A stretch of 64,000 bases of DNA from positions 558,001 through 622,000 of the forward strand of contig CAWJGZ010000002.1 of assembly GCA_963842505.1 (NCBI GenBank). The letters are read 5' to 3'. The first letter of the stretch is position 1, and every line of letters begins with the position of its first letter. The translations under genes and the position numbers were made by a program. This document shows positions 25,381 to 33,940 of this stretch, piece by piece. The notes beneath the pieces are model-generated. The model was given only the letters and a program-made list of their open reading frames with translations, was not told the origin of the DNA and did not search any database. The stretch comes from PALSA-129 sp963842505. GTDB taxonomy: Bacteria > Acidobacteriota > Terriglobia > Bryobacterales > Bryobacteraceae.

Positions 25381-26357
25381 TCGCGTCCGGCCCACGCCAG
25401 GAATGCCGTCAGCGCCGCGAGCTCGCAAATGCCAAATACGATTTTGAGGCTATAGGGCAGCACGGGCTGATGGTATTGCGAGACAAACGCTTCGACCATG
25501 CCGGCCCACACCAGGAGCGCGGCGGCGCCGGCGATGATGGCGAACACGTCGGGAGTGACAGCGCGCAGGCGTTCGGTGCGCGGCGTACGTTCGCCCCAAC
25601 CGATGAGCGCCCCGGCCAGAATGAAGCCGCCCTGGCCGCCCAGCAGGATGGCGGGAATCTCGATGGATCCGTGGGGCAGCAGCCAGGCAGTTAGGAACGT
25701 GCCGAACCCGGCGCCGATGTAATCCGCGGCTACCGCTCCCAAAATGACGCCGTTATAGAAAAGGAGGATCAGGGTTCCCACGCCCCACGTCATACCAAAG
25801 GCCAGAGTGAGCACGGTGATGTGGATGTTGTGAGTCATCAACTCGGCGGAGAACGTGGCCTTCTCACCGCCCAGGCGGTCGGTCTTGGCGCTTTCTTCTT
25901 TGGCGACGCGCTCGGCGGGAGAGCCGTTCAGGCCGGGAAAGGGCATGAGCACGGCCTTGACGTGCGGGTCCATGCGGAGGGCGAACCATCCAAAGGCGCA
26001 GCCGAGGAGGGTGACGCCGAGCGAGAGGCGAAAGGCTCCCTGGTGGCGGCGGAAGGCTCGCGGGAAGGCCAGCACCACGGATTTCCAGCGGAGCTTGACG
26101 GGCGCGCGCGTCTCGTGAATCTCGGTATATGCGCGCGCCACCAGCGATTCGAGGAAGGCGCGCAGGTTGGGTTCGGTGGAGAACGTGTCGAGCTGCGCGA
26201 GGTCGGCCGAACTGCGTTCATAGAGGTAATGCAGCCGCTGGATTTCGGGCAGCGAAAGGCGCGCCTCGGGTTCGGTCTCGAGACGGGCCAGCAGGGCGGC
26301 GAGTTCGTCCCAATAAACGCGCTCGGCGGCGACGAACCGGGGAAGGTCGATGATCAC
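25377..26357 (-). CDS. SpoIIM-like (DUF95) membrane protein
   Basis: 326 residues. A helical N-terminal part (LPRFVAAERVYWDELAALLA, LYERSSADLAQL) precedes a membrane domain with about five helices: FRLSLGVTLLGCAFGWFALR, THNIHITVLTLAFGMTWGVG, LLFYNGVILGAVAADYI, LLPHGSIEIPAILLGGQGGF and the C-terminal pair. The HGxxEIPAI motif is the signature of the stage II sporulation protein M family, which non-sporulators carry next to MoxR/DUF58/RDD genes. Four-base overlaps on both sides. Probable role: part of a membrane complex served by the MoxR ATPase. Confidence 0.88.
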   Translation of the reverse strand: MIIDLPRFVAAERVYWDELAALLARLETEPEARLSLPEIQRLHYLYERSSADLAQLDTFSTEPNLRAFLESLVARAYTEIHETRAPVKLRWKSVVLAFPRAFRRHQGAFRLSLGVTLLGCAFGWFALRMDPHVKAVLMPFPGLNGSPAERVAKEESAKTDRLGGEKATFSAELMTHNIHITVLTLAFGMTWGVGTLILLFYNGVILGAVAADYIGAGFGTFLTAWLLPHGSIEIPAILLGGQGGFILAGALIGWGERTPRTERLRAVTPDVFAIIAGAAALLVWAGMVEAFVSQYHQPVLPYSLKIVFGICELAALTAFLAWAGRE

Positions 26358-27649
26358 AGCAATTGCCTCCGCTTCACTTCCAGGTACTCGGCAGTCACCT
26401 GAGTTTTGATACGGAGCGAGTCCACGGTGGAAAGGCGGACGCCGCGATTGCCCAGCGCCAAGGCCAGGCGGCGCATGCGGTTGGAGAGCATTTGGCCGGC
26501 CAGACCGGTGTAGAGCGCGTCGAGATCGGGGGCGGGCTCGCCGGAAAAGAGCGGGCCGAGGGAGGGCCGGGTGACGTTCACCAGGACCACATGACGGCGC
26601 GCCAGCAGGGAGATTTCGCGTTCGAAGGTTTCGGCCAGCAGCGCGTCGTCGAGGGAGGTGAAAAAGACCAGCAAGGCCCGGCGGCGAAGATTCAACTGGA
26701 GGTTGGTGAAGACGTCGCGGAAATCGGGGCTCACTTTGCGGGCCTGGAGGTTGTATATGGTCTCGCGGCAGAGGCGGAAATGGTTGAGGCCGCTTGCCGC
26801 GCGTAGGAAGCGGTGGGTGCGGTCGCTGAAGGTGAGCAGGCCGAAGCGGTCGCCCTGGCGTTCGGCGACCAGCGCCAGATGGAGCGCGGCGTTGACGTAG
26901 CTTTCGAGGATATCGTGGCGCGCGGAGAGGCGCGACGCATCGACGATCGCATAGACTTCCTGGGCGTGCTCCGCGCGGTACAGTTTGACGACGGGAAAAT
27001 GACGCCGGGCGGTGGCCTTCCAGTAGATGTCTTCGAAGTTATCGCCGGGCATGTACTGGCGGAGGTTGTCGAACTCGCGCCCTTTGCCCAGCAGGCGATG
27101 AGCGCGCGGACCGGCATCGGCGCGCTTCAGAAAAAGCACGGCGGTGGAGCGATCGCAGAGATTGGGATAGACGCGCAGGGAACAAGCGGCCGCGCGCCTG
27201 GCGCGGGCTAGCCACAGACCGAAGGGCGAAGCGACCTCGAGATGCAGGGCGGTGAGCGGATGATCGCCGCGCGCCATTCCGGTGGCCTGCCAATCGAAGC
27301 GCGAAGCGCCGGCGGGCGCGACGAGGTCTTCGATGAGAGATTCGGATGCGACTCCACTGGGCATGACGGCGCTGAGCCGCAGCGCGATGGGGTGCGGCGA
27401 GCGGTTGTCGATGAAGACCGGCAGATGCGTGGGGACATCCTTGGTGAGGCGCAGAAAGGCGGGCGGGCGCAAGTCGAGCGCATCAAGGCGTTCGAGCGAA
27501 CGAACGGCATCCGCGGCGGCCGCCGCCGCGAATAGTACAAGGGTGATGACGCAGGGCAGCGCGATGCCGGGGACGAAACCGGCGGCGGTCGAGAGCGGCA
27601 CAACCACCACCGCGGCCATCAGCATCAAGCGCTGGGAGGGAACAATCAT
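26354..27649 (-). CDS. DUF58 protein (MoxR partner)
   Basis: 431 residues. Two N-terminal membrane helices (LMLMAAVVVVPLSTAAGFVP, ALPCVITLVLFAAAAAA) precede a beta domain and the DUF58 signature: GKGREFDNLRQYMPGDNFED followed by IYWKATARR. This is the conserved block of the family, after which a von Willebrand A-like fold follows (EVYAIVDASRLS, DRFGLLTFSD, ALLVFFTSLDDALL). DUF58 proteins are encoded next to MoxR ATPases in most bacteria and are thought to be chaperoned by them. Overlaps both neighbours by four bases. Confidence 0.9.
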   Translation of the reverse strand: MIVPSQRLMLMAAVVVVPLSTAAGFVPGIALPCVITLVLFAAAAAADAVRSLERLDALDLRPPAFLRLTKDVPTHLPVFIDNRSPHPIALRLSAVMPSGVASESLIEDLVAPAGASRFDWQATGMARGDHPLTALHLEVASPFGLWLARARRAAACSLRVYPNLCDRSTAVLFLKRADAGPRAHRLLGKGREFDNLRQYMPGDNFEDIYWKATARRHFPVVKLYRAEHAQEVYAIVDASRLSARHDILESYVNAALHLALVAERQGDRFGLLTFSDRTHRFLRAASGLNHFRLCRETIYNLQARKVSPDFRDVFTNLQLNLRRRALLVFFTSLDDALLAETFEREISLLARRHVVLVNVTRPSLGPLFSGEPAPDLDALYTGLAGQMLSNRMRRLALALGNRGVRLSTVDSLRIKTQVTAEYLEVKRRQLL

Positions 27650-28605
27650 CGAGGCACTGGCACCTCATGCAGGATGCGGTCGAGCACTTCGGCGGTGCGG
27701 ACGCCCTCCAGTTCCGATTCCGGGCGGAGCAGCAGACGGTGCTCCAGCACGGGGGATGCGACGGCACGAATGTCGTCGGGGCTGACGAAATCGCGGCCGG
27801 AAAGCGCCGCCCAGGCGCGCGCGGCACGGAGCAGGGCTTGGCTGGCGCGCGGGCTGGCGCCGGAAAGAATAGCATCGTCGGTGCGCGTGCGGCGCACCAC
27901 TTGCACGGCGTAATCCACCAATTGATCGCTGACGTTGATCTGCGCCAGGGCTTCGCGCATGGCGACGAGTTCGGGCTCGGTGAGGCATTGATGGACTTCG
28001 CCGCGCTGCAAGACGGCTTCGGGCGCGGAGTCACCCAGGCTGCGGCGGGCGAGCGACAATTCGTCAGCGCCGCAGGGCCACGTCATCGGGATCTTGAGCA
28101 TGAAGCGATCCTTCTGCGCTTCGGGAAGCGGATAGGTGCCTTCGGATTCGATGGGGTTCTGGGTGGCGAAAACGGTGAAGTTGGGAGAAAGCCGGTGGGT
28201 TTCGCGGTCGATGGTGACGGTGCGTTCCTGCATGGCTTCGAGCAGCGCGGATTGGGTCTTGGCGGGCGCGCGGTTGATTTCGTCGGCCAGCAGAAAGGTA
28301 GTGAAGAGCGGTCCCTTGACCAGCGAAAACTCGTTGCGCTGCAAGTTGAAGATGTTGGTGCCGGTGATGTCCGCGGGCATCAGGTCGGGCGTGAACTGGA
28401 TGCGTTTGAAATCGCAACCGAGCGCGGCGGCCAGGGTGCGCGCCAGAAGCGTCTTGCCGAGACCGGGGACGCCTTCGATGAGGGCGTGCTGGTTGGTAAG
28501 CACCACCACCAGCGAATAGCGGATGACTTCATCCTGCCCGATGATCACCTGGCGAATGCCGGCCAGAATCTTTTCGGTGGCGGTCTGAAATTGATCGAGG
28601 TTCAA
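27646..28605 (-). CDS. MoxR-family AAA+ ATPase
   Basis: 319 residues. The start is TTG 28605, giving LNLDQFQTATEKILAGIRQV; AAAGGA lies a few bases upstream and TTGA overlaps the previous stop. The longer frame (to 28884) has no support. Walker A is GVPGLGKT (45-52), Walker B LLADEINR (105-112), and the sensor region is FATQNPIESEGTYPLPEAQ. MoxR ATPases act as cytoplasmic chaperones that activate or assemble partner metal- or envelope-associated proteins. Here the gene sits between DUF4350 and DUF58 partners in an overlapping ten-gene operon. Confidence 0.93.
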   Translation of the reverse strand: MNLDQFQTATEKILAGIRQVIIGQDEVIRYSLVVVLTNQHALIEGVPGLGKTLLARTLAAALGCDFKRIQFTPDLMPADITGTNIFNLQRNEFSLVKGPLFTTFLLADEINRAPAKTQSALLEAMQERTVTIDRETHRLSPNFTVFATQNPIESEGTYPLPEAQKDRFMLKIPMTWPCGADELSLARRSLGDSAPEAVLQRGEVHQCLTEPELVAMREALAQINVSDQLVDYAVQVVRRTRTDDAILSGASPRASQALLRAARAWAALSGRDFVSPDDIRAVASPVLEHRLLLRPESELEGVRTAEVLDRILHEVPVPR

Positions 28606-29627
28606 AGCGGTCCTTTCGCTTGCAAGACGATTTGGATTTCGCGCATGGCTTCGAGCGGGCGGGCGGCGCGATCGCGCAGAACGCTTTCCACGTCGCGCAG
28701 GCGCTCTGGTGTGACATCGCAACGATGCGTGGAGAGCCACTCGCGCCAGCAGGCGGTGGCCAGATCGCGAGGGGCAATATGGCGGTGGAGCAGGGTGAGC
28801 AATCCGGAAAGCGAAGTGCGGCCGGCCAGCCGTTCCACAGGCGCGGCCGGAGCGGGCGGGGGAAAAGCGGAAGCGCTCTTCCACAGAAACAGCGCGGCGC
28901 AGATGGCGAGACCGATGAACATGCCTCCGAGGCGAAAGCGGCGCGCCAGGCCGACCACGCTGCCGGATTCGGCGATGCCGAAGTGTTCCTCGTCAAAAAT
29001 CACCTCGTGGCTGGAGCCGATGGCGTCGGAAACGGCGGTGAGACGATCCATGGCGGCGGTGGACTGATTGGTGAAAGCGTCGGATTCAGAGAGAAGCACA
29101 ACCGTGCCTTTGCCGAATGTACGCTCGATGGCCAGGAACTTCCCGGCGACCTGGTCCACCACCTGCCAGCCGGTAGCTTCGGCGAAATAGAGATGATGGG
29201 TGTGATGTTTGTCGGGATCGACCGCGAAGCGGACATGCCAGAGGCGATTCAGTTCCTTGCTGCTGGGAGCGTCGGGGAATTGCCAGTCCATGGCGGCGGC
29301 CACGCGATTGCTGCGGCCGGCAAGGCTTTCGATCGTCTTGAGGTACGGCTCATTGTCGAAGGCGCCGGGGTTGGAAGCCAGCAGGAAGACCGTCGCGCCG
29401 GTCTGATCGAGTGAATCCAGCGGCAGGTAGTTGCGCGAGACCTTGATTCCAGGCGTGAGCGCCAGGGTGTCGTAGAGAAGCTTCGATCCTGCCGGATCGG
29501 CGCGCAGGCTGGAAAGCTCGGGATAGACATCGCCAGAGGCGAACTGCAGGCTGAAGAGACGGATGAGGCCATAGGTGAACGCGGCCGCGAAAAAAATGAA
29601 GAGGAGTGATGCGCGCGTGCTGCTCAT
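28602..29627 (-). CDS. DUF4350 membrane protein
   Basis: 341 residues: an N-terminal helix (LLFIFFAAAFTYGLIRLF), a periplasmic Rossmann-like part with GSKLLYDTLALTPGIKVSRN, TVFLLASNPGAF and GTVVLLSESDAFTNQS, then a helix (LGGMFIGLAICAALFLW) and a cytoplasmic tail with REWLSTHRCDVTPERLRDVE. This layout matches DUF4350 proteins of MoxR/DUF58 operons. It overlaps both neighbours by four bases. Function unknown. Confidence 0.8.
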   Translation of the reverse strand: MSSTRASLLFIFFAAAFTYGLIRLFSLQFASGDVYPELSSLRADPAGSKLLYDTLALTPGIKVSRNYLPLDSLDQTGATVFLLASNPGAFDNEPYLKTIESLAGRSNRVAAAMDWQFPDAPSSKELNRLWHVRFAVDPDKHHTHHLYFAEATGWQVVDQVAGKFLAIERTFGKGTVVLLSESDAFTNQSTAAMDRLTAVSDAIGSSHEVIFDEEHFGIAESGSVVGLARRFRLGGMFIGLAICAALFLWKSASAFPPPAPAAPVERLAGRTSLSGLLTLLHRHIAPRDLATACWREWLSTHRCDVTPERLRDVESVLRDRAARPLEAMREIQIVLQAKGPL

Positions 29628-31210
29628 GCGGGGACCCCCTGCTTCATGGCGTCGATGCGGCGGCGGAATTCGCCGGCGTCATCGGCGGTGACTTCGTGGA
29701 GGCCATACCAGGCGCGCTCAAAAGCGGCGACATTGAGGGAGAACAGGCGGCGCGCTTCGGCGAAGGAGCGAGCCTTGCGGCGAAGCTCGATTTCGTACTC
29801 GTGATTGGTTTTGCCGGGATGAATGGCGAGGAGGTCGTGGCGGCCGAGCCATGCCAGGTTGGCGAGATAGAAGGCGCGCAGGGCGAGGCGGAAGTTGCGC
29901 TCGTCGAGCGAGCGCGCGGCCAAGTCGAGCCAGCTCTCTTCGGGAAGGCGATCGGCGGTAAGATCTTCGGCGTCCAGGTTGATGGCGGGTAGGGAGCGGA
30001 TATTGGCAAGTTTGGGACGCGCCCGCTTAAACCAGCGGCGGCGCCAGGCGATCCACAAGGCAATGAGCACCACGGCGGCGGTTAATACATAGATGCCGCG
30101 GTGCAAGCCTGTGGACGGCAGGGCGCCAGGCGGAGACGCGGGAATCCGGTCAAACTGGCGCTTCAGCCAGTCGAACAGCGCGCGGATGGCGTCACGGGCG
30201 GCGTCTTTGGCGGCGCTGAGTCCATCGACGATGCGGTCGGTGACTTTGACGAACCAGGACACGGGCTGGCCGGCGGCGGCACCGGGCGGCGGCAGACGCC
30301 AATCGTACTCGTGAGCGAGTTCGGCTTTGCGGACGGAGGCTTCCAGATCCTGAGGCGAAACCGCGGCGGCGCAATGGAACGGCGCGAGCAACAACAGCAG
30401 TAGAACGGCGGAGCCCATGAGCGCGCGGAGGCCGGCGCGGAGATCCTCGCCGCTGGTGATGGACTCGCCCCGGAAGCAGCGCACGCAAGAGACGGCCTGC
30501 GCGAAGGGGTCGAAGGCCATCCAGGAAACCGCGACCACCGAAAGCAGGAAGAGCGGATTGAAGATGAAGTAGAGGCCGGAACGGGAGAATTCGGATTCGT
30601 AGCCGGTGAGGATGCGGACGAGTTGGGGCAGCGAGGCGAGCGCCAGCGCCAGGTTGACGAACACCAGCAACTGCAGGAACGCCAGGATGGGGAGCACGGA
30701 CCAGCTTTGCCGTCCTTGCAGGCCGGCCAGGTGGCGGGCTCGGGCGATCAATTGCAGGACGTCGAGATCCTCGCGGTCGGCGAGCGTGGTGGCGCTGCGA
30801 TAGAAGCTGACTACCCAGGCGAAGGGGAAAACCATCAGGGCGGCGGCGGGAACCGCGATGAGCCGGGTCGAACCGAGAAATGCCTGACCCGCGAGCAGGC
30901 TCCATACGCGCCGCCAGGACCATGGCGCATCGGCCGCGCCACTGAGTTGCCGGCACAGACGGCCCGCGAACACGGCACGCCAGCAGTTCATCCAGGCGAG
31001 CAGCAGGGCCAGCACCAGGGATTCGATGGCGCAGGTGGAATTGGGTGTGCGAGTGTTGGTGGCGTCGTTCCAGAAAATCAGCAGGCCGAGGGCCAGGGGA
31101 GCGCTACCCACCAGGTGGCAGAGCAGGGTGGAAAGCGGCGCCCGGCGGAGCAGGTGAACGGCATCTTCGAGCAAGGCGATGGCGCCATCGCGTGTCAATG
31201 GCTTTGCCAT
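29624..31210 (-). CDS. DUF4129-containing multi-span membrane protein
   Basis: 528 residues. About five helices fill the first 270 residues (for example TLLCHLVGSAPLALGLLIFW, LIAVPAAALMVFPFAWVV), then a periplasmic loop, a last helix (GIYVLTAAVVLIALWIAW) and a cytoplasmic end. The C-terminal part, LDLAARSLDERNFRLALRAF followed by YLANLAWLG, is the DUF4129 signature found with transglutaminase-like or MoxR/DUF58 genes. Overlaps its upstream neighbour by 16 bases and its downstream neighbour by four. Likely a structural partner in the same complex. Confidence 0.82.
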   Translation of the reverse strand: MAKPLTRDGAIALLEDAVHLLRRAPLSTLLCHLVGSAPLALGLLIFWNDATNTRTPNSTCAIESLVLALLLAWMNCWRAVFAGRLCRQLSGAADAPWSWRRVWSLLAGQAFLGSTRLIAVPAAALMVFPFAWVVSFYRSATTLADREDLDVLQLIARARHLAGLQGRQSWSVLPILAFLQLLVFVNLALALASLPQLVRILTGYESEFSRSGLYFIFNPLFLLSVVAVSWMAFDPFAQAVSCVRCFRGESITSGEDLRAGLRALMGSAVLLLLLLAPFHCAAAVSPQDLEASVRKAELAHEYDWRLPPPGAAAGQPVSWFVKVTDRIVDGLSAAKDAARDAIRALFDWLKRQFDRIPASPPGALPSTGLHRGIYVLTAAVVLIALWIAWRRRWFKRARPKLANIRSLPAINLDAEDLTADRLPEESWLDLAARSLDERNFRLALRAFYLANLAWLGRHDLLAIHPGKTNHEYEIELRRKARSFAEARRLFSLNVAAFERAWYGLHEVTADDAGEFRRRIDAMKQGVPA

Positions 31211-31497
31211 ATCGATTGCTCCATGTGGGCGGTGGATTCCAGGAGCGCTTCGCCCGCGCTATAGAAAACGAACCAGGCTAGAACGAAACCGGCCAGAGCC
31301 ATGGCGGCGGGCAGCAAGATGCGCCTGCGCGACCGGCTTTCGTGCGCCACCGACCGGAGACAAGCGGCGCAGAGCAGCCGTGACTGGTGCTCGGTGACGC
31401 ACTCACGGCAGTAAGACCGGCCGCACTGCGGGCAGCGGCAGACGGCCTCGCGGTCTTCGTGATTCCAGCAGCGTTGTTCGAGCACAGGGGGAGTCAC
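31195..31497 (-). CDS. B-box/zinc-ribbon protein with one membrane anchor
   Basis: 100 residues. The N-terminal 45 hold four CxxC-type pairs: CWNHEDREAVCRCPQCGRSYC, then CVTEH and CAAC, as in B-box-type zinc fingers (C-x2-H ... C-x2-C ... C). A membrane helix follows, LLPAAMALAGFVLAWFVFY, and a short tail. It would sit in the inner membrane with its zinc-binding head in the cytoplasm. The next-but-one upstream gene has a similar head. Zinc ribbons of this kind are also seen in rhomboid and MoxR-linked proteins. Function unknown. Confidence 0.72.
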   Translation of the reverse strand: MTPPVLEQRCWNHEDREAVCRCPQCGRSYCRECVTEHQSRLLCAACLRSVAHESRSRRRILLPAAMALAGFVLAWFVFYSAGEALLESTAHMEQSIWQSH

Positions 31498-31506
31498 GTT
31501 GGCTCC

Positions 31507-32508
31507 TCAGTTCTCTATGATATCCGGCGGGCGAGCAGCGGCGGGCCGGAAAATGATGGCCAGGCCAACGACCGCCAGTACGATGTAGATGGCGGCGGCA
31601 ATCTCGCGCTCCAGGACGAATTGCGGCAACATGACGCGCGAAAATACGTTTGGGCCAGCGAAGCCGCCCGAGGGAACCAAGGCCGCGGTGACTGCGGCGA
31701 CGTAATAAACCAGGCCTTGCACAACCAGAGAGGCGATGGCCACACGCTGCATGGCGGCGCGCAAAATGCGGCTATGGCGCTCGATCAGGATGCGAATCGC
31801 GCTTAGGATCTGGACCAGACTGAGGCACGTGAAAATCCAGCCGGTAGCGGTCGAGACGGAATGCAGAGTCAGGAGGTCCAGGGTGGCCTGCGTCAGGAGG
31901 GTAGCCACCAGGACCAGGCAGGCGGCGGTGTGGGTTCGGAGAGCCGGTGTAGCGGCGGCTGGCGTGGTGGCCGGGGCGGCGGCAGCCGGGCCGGCTGCGG
32001 AGTTATCGACGGCCTCGGCCCAGTTGGCTTCGAGAGTGCCCTGCGCTTCGTCGATCCAGGGCTTCACTTCGTCCAGAAATCGGCGCGCGGTCCAGGTGCG
32101 GTAGAGCGACGGCAGCGGATCATCGCTGACGGCGGTATAAAGGCGGCAGGTGCAGCTAAAGAAGAACGAGAAAGCCAGCCACGCACCGGTCAGGATCACG
32201 GCGACGGCCCACCAGACGATGCCAAAACCGGTCGGCAAAACCACCCAGAAGAGCCACGGAAACAGCCAGGCGAAGGCGACGGCCAGGGAGCGGGTGGAGA
32301 TGTGAAATCGCGGGCACCTAGCCATGACGATGGCCTGGATATCGCGCAGATAGAAACGCTTGTACTCTTCGCGGAACATGCGGGTGCGCACCAGCAGCAA
32401 ATGGTCGGGAGCCAGCCAGAGACTGGAGCCGTTGCCGATGCCGCGTAGCCGGCCGGGAAGTTTGCGGTACGGCGTCGAGGATTGTGCGATGGCCGGTTCC
32501 ATGATCAT
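31507..32508 (-). CDS. Membrane protein with PH-like first domain, unknown function
   Basis: 333 residues from ATG 32508 (MIMEPAIAQSSTPYRKLPG), which overlaps the stop of the upstream zinc-ribbon gene (ATGA). The open frame to 33045 is spurious. The first part, SLWLAPDHLLLVRTRMFREE followed by YKRFYLRDIQAIVM, has the pattern of bacterial PH-like membrane-associated domains (a loop of beta strands with a yk.fylrdi.ai motif). Seven or so helices follow, with an Ala/Pro-rich linker in the middle. It has no recognisable enzyme motif. Inference: a component of the same envelope complex. Confidence 0.65.
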   Translation of the reverse strand: MIMEPAIAQSSTPYRKLPGRLRGIGNGSSLWLAPDHLLLVRTRMFREEYKRFYLRDIQAIVMARCPRFHISTRSLAVAFAWLFPWLFWVVLPTGFGIVWWAVAVILTGAWLAFSFFFSCTCRLYTAVSDDPLPSLYRTWTARRFLDEVKPWIDEAQGTLEANWAEAVDNSAAGPAAAAPATTPAAATPALRTHTAACLVLVATLLTQATLDLLTLHSVSTATGWIFTCLSLVQILSAIRILIERHSRILRAAMQRVAIASLVVQGLVYYVAAVTAALVPSGGFAGPNVFSRVMLPQFVLEREIAAAIYIVLAVVGLAIIFRPAAARPPDIIEN

Positions 32509-33086
32509 TGCCCCGACATCAGCCGTTGCACCCAATAGACCAGCAGCCAGAGCCAGGCGATGCATTCGGCGAGCGAAATCGCCATGGCCACCACGAATCG
32601 CCATCGGCTTCGTCGGACCAGGCTGAGCGGCTGCTTCCATTTGACCAGGCTGAACACCAGAGTGCCGGGCGCCGTGAGAGTAGTGATGGGCCAGAAGCAG
32701 ATCAGTGAAAGAGTGGGCACGGCCAGGGCGATGGAATCGTAGAGAACGCGCGAAGAATCGGGATTGGCGGCGCGGGCGGCGCCGCTGCCAGCCACCACGC
32801 ACGAAGGGCACCAGATCTGGCCATGGAATTCCACCTGGCAAAGGTCGCAGACGAAGCGGCCGCACTGGTTGCAGGCGGACACGGCGCGCTTTCCGGGATG
32901 ATCGAAGCAGGCGGCTTCGCCATCCAGGGCAACCGCGGGACGCGCGGGCGCGGCAGGTGCGCGGAACATGGCGGGAAAAGCGCTCACGGTGTTGAGCGAC
33001 CAACAGGAAGTGCAGCGGGCGCCCTCGGGATGGGTCAGTTCCCACTGGGGCAAGGGCATTTGACAGCGGGCGCAGAGGAGCGGCAT
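32505..33086 (-). CDS. Zinc-ribbon (B-box-like) multi-span membrane protein
   Basis: 193 residues. Two zinc-binding heads: CARCQMPLP with CTSCWS at the N-terminus, and CFDHPGKRAVSACNQCGRFVC then CDLC and CPSC (about residues 60-100), the B-box pattern. Two or three helices follow (LYDSIALAVPTLSLICFWPI, VVAMAISLAECIAWLWLLVY). It follows the RDD gene by ten bases and overlaps the next gene by four. Together with the gene at 31195 it makes two B-box-headed membrane proteins in one operon. Confidence 0.72.
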   Translation of the reverse strand: MPLLCARCQMPLPQWELTHPEGARCTSCWSLNTVSAFPAMFRAPAAPARPAVALDGEAACFDHPGKRAVSACNQCGRFVCDLCQVEFHGQIWCPSCVVAGSGAARAANPDSSRVLYDSIALAVPTLSLICFWPITTLTAPGTLVFSLVKWKQPLSLVRRSRWRFVVAMAISLAECIAWLWLLVYWVQRLMSGQ

Positions 33087-33096
33087 GGGGGCGGCG

Positions 33097-33720
33097 TCAG
33101 TCCTGAGTCTTGATGACGCGGGTGTCGCAAATCATGTCGTGGAGGGCGCGCTTCTGGGAATCGAAGCCGGCCATGATGTAGCCGATCGTCAGAGTCATGC
33201 TGCTGACGATTTTGGCGAAGTAGCGGCCGGCGGCGCGGCCGGCCGTGATGGGGCCGCCATCGGGCCGGACCACTTTGAGGCCCAGCGCCATCTTGCCGGG
33301 CGTGGCGCCGAGGCGGGCGATAAAGAAAGTTTCGTAGGAACAGCCGATGATCATATTCAACAGCATACTGGCGCCCAGCATACCCATTATGGGGCCCAGC
33401 ATGGCGAGAGCTTCGTCGGGCGTGGGGTTGCCCCGCATCATGCTACGAGGCATGAAGGAGCCGAAAATGAACGTGCTGAAAACGCCGGCCACCACAACCA
33501 AAATGATGGTGTCCAGGATAGAGGCCACAAAGCGGATCCAGAAGCCGCCAAATCGGAACGCGCGCGCGCCGGGCGGGACCCCTTCGCGGAGTTTCTGAAC
33601 GTAAGAGTTCTTGCACTCAGGGCAGACCATGTAACCGCCAAAACTGGCGAGTTCATCGGGGAGCGTCGGCCGGCCGCACTCGGCGCAGAAGCGATGTTGA
33701 GGTTGTTCGCTGGCGTCCAT
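33097..33720 (-). CDS. Zinc-ribbon RDD-family membrane protein, first gene of the MoxR operon
   Basis: 207 residues. The head CAECGRPTLP...CPECKNSY (residues 12-41) is a zinc ribbon; the RDD domain follows: FGGFWIRFVASILDTIILVV, YETFFIARLGATPGKMALGL and RYFAKIVSSMTLTIGYIMAG. AAGGAG lies eight bases before ATG 33720, and a TACAGT stands about 17 bases before it. Being first in a chain of overlapping genes, it marks the 5' end of the ten-gene operon that ends at 24619. Confidence 0.82.
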   Translation of the reverse strand: MDASEQPQHRFCAECGRPTLPDELASFGGYMVCPECKNSYVQKLREGVPPGARAFRFGGFWIRFVASILDTIILVVVAGVFSTFIFGSFMPRSMMRGNPTPDEALAMLGPIMGMLGASMLLNMIIGCSYETFFIARLGATPGKMALGLKVVRPDGGPITAGRAAGRYFAKIVSSMTLTIGYIMAGFDSQKRALHDMICDTRVIKTQD

Positions 33721-33926
33721 CCTGACTCCTTCGGCCTACTGTAGCAGGGTCGTGCATCAGACCGGAAGCTGTGTCCACCGCGGAGGTATGGACACGCGGA
33801 GGGAAAATAGTTTGCGCCATCTCCGTTGCAAACTCGTTCCTATTTCGAAATGCGCTCGAGGCCGCACCAGGCTTGTTTCCTCCGCGCCCCCGCACCTCCG
33901 CGGTGAATGTGCTGTTTCATTCTTGG

Positions 33927-33932
33927 TACACT
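33927..33932 (+). promoter_or_regulatory. -10-like TACACT before the permease
   Basis: TACACT ends 8 bases before TTG 33941 and fits the short-leader pattern. GGCGGG between them may serve as a ribosome site. Confidence 0.4.
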
Positions 33933-33940
33933 GGCGGGTC

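Noticed and set aside
28606..28884. 93-codon extension of the MoxR frame
   Set aside because: It overlaps the DUF4350 gene and lacks the MoxR pattern; the TTG at 28605 has a ribosome site and couples to the upstream stop.
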